NCBI GenBank assembly: GCA_041484845.1
Contig: JBGPIK010000260.1
Location: 1-9,752, forward strand
Length of the DNA stretch: 9,752 nt
Origin: JBGPIK01 sp041484845
Lineage (GTDB): Bacteria > Desulfobacterota > Binatia > UBA9968
Direction: 5' to 3'
Shown here one piece after another: positions 6,063-9,752 of this stretch. A model generated the notes under the pieces. That model saw only the letters and a list, made by a program, of their open reading frames with translations. It searched no databases and was not told the DNA's origin. Every line of letters starts with the position of its first letter. Positions within the stretch are counted from its first letter, which is position 1. Made by a program: the position numbers and the translations under genes.

Positions 6063-6889
6063 ACGTGCGTGACCGGCGCGGAACAGAATCATGTCCGCGA
6101 AGGCGCACGACCCTCCTTGCGGCCCTCCTCTCATGCATTCTGACGGGTTGCACCACGGCTATCGTTGCGCCGATTCCCATCCAAGCTCCGACGCGCCAAT
6201 GGAATCCCGGCGAACTGATCGAGACGTTACGGCAACGCGATCAACAGTTTCGCTCGTTGCGCGCCCTGGCGCGGCTTGACTATGCGGGGCCCGAAGGGAA
6301 GAACGGTTTCCAAGAAGCGATTTTGGTCCAGCGCCCCGATCGGTTGCGATTGGAAACACTAAGCTTTTTAGGCGCTATCATGATTGTTACGGTCAATGAC
6401 CAAGAGATTCTCGGTTACCTCCCTCGCGAAGACGTTTTTCTGCGCGGGCAGCGCTCCAAAGAGAACCTGAAACGCCTCACCAAGATACCCTTGCCCCTGG
6501 AAGTCGAAGAGATCACGGCATTGCTTCTCGGGTTGCCGCCGGTGAATATCAGAGCGACGCCGCAGCAAGATGGCAACTCGTTGAGTTTTCCTGCCGGCGA
6601 TGGGGGCCGAGCCATCGTTGCCTTTGAAACGAATGACGCAGTCCCGACGCGATGGGAACGCCTCAATGCGGGCGGCGAGGCTGAGATCAGCGTCAAATTT
6701 TCCGATTACGTCCCGACGCCCGCGGGTCTTTTTCCCTTGAGGATCGCTATTGAATCCGCCACTCAAAAAAGGCGGCTCGAAGTCCGTTACCAGGAGCCGG
6801 AGTTGAACGCGGCGATTCCGGCCGAGATCTTCTCCCAGCAAAAACCGCCTAACGTCAAGGAGCTTCCGATCGAGGCCCTGGGCGGGTGA
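6059..6889 (+). CDS. LolB/DUF4292-like outer-membrane lipoprotein
   Basis: The product of 276 aa begins with a basic signal peptide ending in LLSCILTGC, so Cys31 would be lipidated. The TTG start at 6059 is supported by GGAG (6047-6050) 8 nt upstream and the 4-bp overlap with the TPR gene. GTG at 6065 is an alternative that keeps the signal. The mature part has the pattern of LolB-fold proteins: a helix (ELIETLRQRDQQFRSLRALARLDY), strands (FQEAILVQRPDRLRLETLSFLGA, IMIVTVNDQEILGYLPREDVFLRG), a helix-rich middle (LEVEEITALLLGLPP), and further strands ending with FPLRIAIESATQKRRLEVRY. LolB receives lipoproteins from LolA and inserts them in the outer membrane. Whether this member does that, or belongs to the broader DUF4292 group of unknown role, cannot be decided from sequence alone. 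Only 7 nt separate its stop from the next start. Confidence 0.75.
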   Translation: MNVRDRRGTESCPRRRTTLLAALLSCILTGCTTAIVAPIPIQAPTRQWNPGELIETLRQRDQQFRSLRALARLDYAGPEGKNGFQEAILVQRPDRLRLETLSFLGAIMIVTVNDQEILGYLPREDVFLRGQRSKENLKRLTKIPLPLEVEEITALLLGLPPVNIRATPQQDGNSLSFPAGDGGRAIVAFETNDAVPTRWERLNAGGEAEISVKFSDYVPTPAGLFPLRIAIESATQKRRLEVRYQEPELNAAIPAEIFSQQKPPNVKELPIEALGG

Positions 6890-6896
6890 GGCGGTG

Positions 6897-8675
6897 ATGT
6901 TGAGACTCGGCCGGTGCGGTTTGTTTTTCGCTCTGCTGCTTTTTCTGGGATGTAACGGCGGCAAGGAGGCCGGGCCCGGCAATCGGCAAAGCGCACAAGT
7001 TATAGGGAAAACGGATTCGGTCAAACCCGCGATCGGCGACTGGCTCGTCATTCACAGTTCCAGCGATCCTGAACAGCTCAACCCCATTACGAGCAACGAC
7101 GCTACGGCAAGCGATATTCTGGGCTATATTTTTGAAACGCTTCTCCTACGCGACCCAAAGACTCTCGATCTCAAACCCTACGTCGCCGAGGAACGGCCCG
7201 TTCTTTCCAGCGACAAATTGACGTACACTTTTAACATCCGACGTGATGTTCATTTTCAGGACGGCCATCCGCTCACGGGAGAAGACATTCTCTTCAGCAT
7301 TAAAGCGATCAAGTGTCCGTTGGTCAACGCTCCCTTCCTGCGCGTTTACTTCAATTCAGTTGTCGATGCCCAGCTTGTTGATCCGTACACCGTTCGTTTC
7401 GTCACCAAGGAGCCCTACTTCCTAAACGAAAGTCAACTTGGCGGGATTCCAATCTTGCCGCGCCACTACTATGATCCTAACGACCTGCTGCAAAAGGTGA
7501 CGGTGCGCGCGCTCGGCAAAGAGCCGTCACAGCTGCCCGAGCCGGTAAAGCGTTTTGCCGACAATTTCAACAAAAACTATAATCGCAACCCAATGGGAAG
7601 CGGCCCCTTTAAATTTGGCGAATGGAAAACAGGGAGGACCGTTGAATTAGTACGTGATGCGAACTACTGGGGAAACGGCAAAACAGGGATCGATCAGGTC
7701 TATTTAGATCGTATCCGGTATAGAATCGTCAACAATCCCGACGCTGCCTTGGTTACTCTCAAGAGTGGCGGCCTCGATGCGATGGATCTGACACCCGTGC
7801 AATATACACGGGGAACCGCCAGCGAAAGGTTCAAACGAGAATTTGAGAAGTTCGAATACTTCGCCCCAAGTTACTCTTACATCGGTTGGAATAATGATCA
7901 TCCGATCTTTAGAGACAAACGGGTGCGCCAGGCGATGACCTATCTTACGGATCGCAAGCAGATCGCAAAGACAATTTTATTTGGGTTGGGCGAGGTCGTC
8001 GATGGTCCGATTTATTTTTTTCGTCCTGAATACGACAAGACTCTTTATAATTATCCTTACGACCCGGAGAAAGCGCTCAAGTTACTGAAAGAAGCGGGTT
8101 GGGCAGACACGGATGGCGATGGCATTCTGGACAAGGTTATCGACGGCAAGAAAACTCCCTTTCGTTTCGAATTCAAAGTCCCATCGGCAAGCACGACCGG
8201 TAAGAGCATTATCCTGGTTCTACAAGAAGAGCTCAGAAAGTACGGCATCATGGCGTCTGTGCGCGAGCTGGATTGGACCATATTTCTCGATGACGTAAAA
8301 AATCACAAGTTCGATGCGGTGACTCTGGCATGGTCCATGCCGGCAAGCGAACCCGATGAGTATCAAGTGTGGCATTCATCTCAGGCGGCCAATAAAGGAT
8401 CGAATCACATCAGCTATAAGAATGCGCGTGTGGATCAAATTCTCGAAGCCTATCGCCGCGAGTTCGAGCCCAAGAAGCGGATTGAGCTGTACCGCGAATT
8501 TCAGCGCATCCTCAATGAAGACCAGCCGTATACATTTTTGTTTGTGCGCAAATCCGTCACCGCCGTGCAGCGGCGGTTTCATGGAGTCAACATTTATCCT
8601 GCAGGCCTGAGGCCGCTCGAATGGTGGGTCCCGGTAGCGGCACAGAAATATAAGAGCACGGTCAGCGCTCCTTAG
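6897..8675 (+). CDS. Peptide/nickel-type ABC transporter substrate-binding lipoprotein (SBP family 5)
   Basis: This is a periplasmic binding protein delivering oligopeptides or similar ligands to the membrane permeases encoded next. ATG 6897 is preferred over GTG 6894 because GAGG lies 5 nt before it. The signal peptide ends in FLGC (Cys19), so it is membrane-anchored. Family features are the N-terminal DPEQLNPITSNDATASDILGYIFE region, YTFNIRRDVHFQDGHPLTGEDILFSIKAI (the conserved DG.P...DV..S segment), GSGPFKFGEWKTGRTVELVRDANYW, and the DKRVRQAMTYLTDRKQIAKTI segment. The length of 592 aa is normal to slightly long. A DTDGDGILD loop (404-412) looks like a calcium-binding DxDxDG turn; similar loops occur in relatives with the AGW..TDGDGI signature. 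The ligand cannot be predicted; dipeptides, oligopeptides or glutathione-like molecules are possible. The dppB-type gene follows after 8 nt. Confidence 0.93.
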   Translation: MLRLGRCGLFFALLLFLGCNGGKEAGPGNRQSAQVIGKTDSVKPAIGDWLVIHSSSDPEQLNPITSNDATASDILGYIFETLLLRDPKTLDLKPYVAEERPVLSSDKLTYTFNIRRDVHFQDGHPLTGEDILFSIKAIKCPLVNAPFLRVYFNSVVDAQLVDPYTVRFVTKEPYFLNESQLGGIPILPRHYYDPNDLLQKVTVRALGKEPSQLPEPVKRFADNFNKNYNRNPMGSGPFKFGEWKTGRTVELVRDANYWGNGKTGIDQVYLDRIRYRIVNNPDAALVTLKSGGLDAMDLTPVQYTRGTASERFKREFEKFEYFAPSYSYIGWNNDHPIFRDKRVRQAMTYLTDRKQIAKTILFGLGEVVDGPIYFFRPEYDKTLYNYPYDPEKALKLLKEAGWADTDGDGILDKVIDGKKTPFRFEFKVPSASTTGKSIILVLQEELRKYGIMASVRELDWTIFLDDVKNHKFDAVTLAWSMPASEPDEYQVWHSSQAANKGSNHISYKNARVDQILEAYRREFEPKKRIELYREFQRILNEDQPYTFLFVRKSVTAVQRRFHGVNIYPAGLRPLEWWVPVAAQKYKSTVSAP

Positions 8676-8683
8676 ATTCACGG

Positions 8684-9712
8684 ATGTTATCATACATTAT
8701 TAAACGCCTGTTTCTGCTGATTCCCACCTTCATCGGAGTCACTCTGATCGGCTTTTTCATCATGCGACTGGCGCCTGGCGATCCGGCGGAACTGCGCGCC
8801 GCCGGTGGCCTGAGGGGGGCAGGAGAAGGAGCGATATCGCGAGACAAGCGCAGCGACGTAGATGAAGCGTTGTCGCAATGGCGAGCGCAATATGGACTGG
8901 ACCGTCCACTCCATGTCCAGTACGGAATCTGGCTAAAAAATCTTTTCACGCTCAATTTCGGCGAGTCGTTCAAAGATAATCAGCCGGCTTGGAACAAAAT
9001 CGTCGAGAGAATTCCGGTTACGGTCAAGCTCAACGTGCTTTCGCTTCTTCTCGTTTACGCCGTAGCGATTCCACTGGGAATTTACTCCGCGACCCATGCC
9101 GATTCCTTCGGCGATCGAGTGACGACTCTGATTGCGTTCATCCTATTTGCCGTCCCGTTGATATGGGCGGCGACCATGGCCATCGTGTTTATCTGCGGCG
9201 GTGACTTCCTGTATTTATTCCCGCCCGCCGGCTTAGAGTCACTTGATTATTCCAGCCAGTGGCCGTTGTGGCAGAAGCTCAAGGACCAGGTGTGGCATCT
9301 TTTCTTGCCCGTCGTGCTGCTTTCTTATGATGGTTTTGCGGGATTGTCGCGCTACATGCGGGCGAGCATGTTGGAGGTGATGGGCCAAGATTTCGTTCAA
9401 GTGGCGAGAGCCAAGGGACTAGAGGAGAGAATCGTAATTCTCAAGCATGTGCTGCGCAATTCTTTGATTCCCCAAGTGACGATATTGGCATCCATTCTGC
9501 CGGGTCTCATAGGAGGCAGCGTTATTATCGAGACCATCTTTTCCATCCCCGGCTTAGGGCAGCTGGGTTACGAGTCCGTGCTGGCGCGGGATTATCCGAC
9601 GGTGATGGCGTTGTTCACCGTGAGCGCCGTTCTCACCTTGATCGGCATTCTGATATCGGATCTTCTCCTGGCAGCCGTGGACCCGCGAATCGCGTTTGGT
9701 CGGAGGCAATAA
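8684..9712 (+). CDS. Peptide ABC transporter permease, DppB/OppB type
   Basis: This 342-aa inner-membrane protein is one half of the transmembrane channel of a dipeptide/oligopeptide importer. The N-terminus MLSYIIKRLFLLIPTFIGVT with MRLAPGDPAE is the DppB signature. Six hydrophobic segments are visible near residues 9-29, 113-136, 146-170, 203-220, 264-286 and 306-332. The EAA loop that docks on the ATPase is VARAKGLEERIVILKHVLRNSLIP (240-263), followed by GLIGGSVIIETIFSIPGLG. A charged, Gly/Ala-rich loop at 38-62 is longer than in typical DppB and falls in the periplasmic region after segment 1. The ATG at 8684 fits the family start; the ribosome site is weak. The stop TAA is followed at once by the next start, and a strong GGAGG (9702-9706) lies inside this gene's end. 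Confidence 0.95.
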   Translation: MLSYIIKRLFLLIPTFIGVTLIGFFIMRLAPGDPAELRAAGGLRGAGEGAISRDKRSDVDEALSQWRAQYGLDRPLHVQYGIWLKNLFTLNFGESFKDNQPAWNKIVERIPVTVKLNVLSLLLVYAVAIPLGIYSATHADSFGDRVTTLIAFILFAVPLIWAATMAIVFICGGDFLYLFPPAGLESLDYSSQWPLWQKLKDQVWHLFLPVVLLSYDGFAGLSRYMRASMLEVMGQDFVQVARAKGLEERIVILKHVLRNSLIPQVTILASILPGLIGGSVIIETIFSIPGLGQLGYESVLARDYPTVMALFTVSAVLTLIGILISDLLLAAVDPRIAFGRRQ

Positions 9713-9752
9713 ATGAGCGCTCTGCAATCCGATCCGGCATCTCTCGAAGCGC
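9713..9752 (+). CDS. Probable peptide ABC transporter permease, DppC/OppC type (start only)
   Basis: An ATG at 9713 follows GGAGG (9702-9706) with a 6-nt gap and directly abuts the dppB-type stop. The 13 visible codons read MSALQSDPASLEA, with no recognisable domain yet. The identity as the second permease is inferred from the usual SBP-DppB-DppC gene order. DppC-type proteins often begin with a soluble, variable tail like this one. The gene runs off the window. Confidence 0.6.
   Translation, partial: MSALQSDPASLEA

Noticed and set aside
6368..7051. 227-codon open frame on the minus strand
   Set aside because: It is antisense to the LolB-like gene and the start of the binding-protein gene, with low-complexity Arg/Pro composition and no recognisable domain.

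Overview
The window reads as chromosomal DNA of a Gram-negative bacterium. Three consecutive genes on the + strand carry lipoprotein signal peptides, and a TPR lipoprotein next to a LolB-like lipoprotein is a proteobacterial-type outer-membrane arrangement. The moderately GC-rich code and gene style resemble deltaproteobacterial or related uncultured lineages (Desulfobacterota, Binatota, Methylomirabilota). That placement is an impression and was not tested by any search.

Right part (about 4217-9752, + strand). A tightly packed run encodes a TPR-repeat lipoprotein of about 15 repeats, a LolB/DUF4292-like lipoprotein, a family-5 peptide/nickel-type substrate-binding lipoprotein, a DppB/OppB-type permease and the first 13 codons of what is probably the DppC/OppC permease. 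Gaps are 8 nt or less, or the genes overlap, so this looks like one operon joining envelope-lipoprotein functions to a peptide ABC importer.

Left part (1-4216, - strand). A resident NAD+-dependent DNA ligase gene (ligA) has been broken. Its first ~90 codons (domain Ia) remain at 3935-4216, divergent from the TPR gene. Part of its C-terminal BRCT domain remains at 1-182. Everything between them, about 495 codons of the original, is gone. In its place, in the same orientation, is a ~3.76 kb segment with two genes. One is a complete 735-aa LigA with all catalytic and zinc ligands, similar in character to alphaproteobacterial ligases and visibly lower in GC than its surroundings. The other is a 419-aa protein joining a DEDDh (DnaQ-like) exonuclease, a probable TerB-like helical domain and a C-terminal BRCT domain. 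No transposase or integrase is visible in the segment.

The simplest reading is xenologous replacement in situ: an essential ligase was destroyed by a DNA segment that brings its own ligase, together with a BRCT-tagged exonuclease that could work on the same nicked or flapped DNA. Two short inverted repeats with a common CAGTGA half-site lie upstream of the two inserted genes, one overlapping a candidate ligA promoter. No RNA genes, CRISPR array or insertion sequence was seen. No gene-free stretch exceeds 300 bases.
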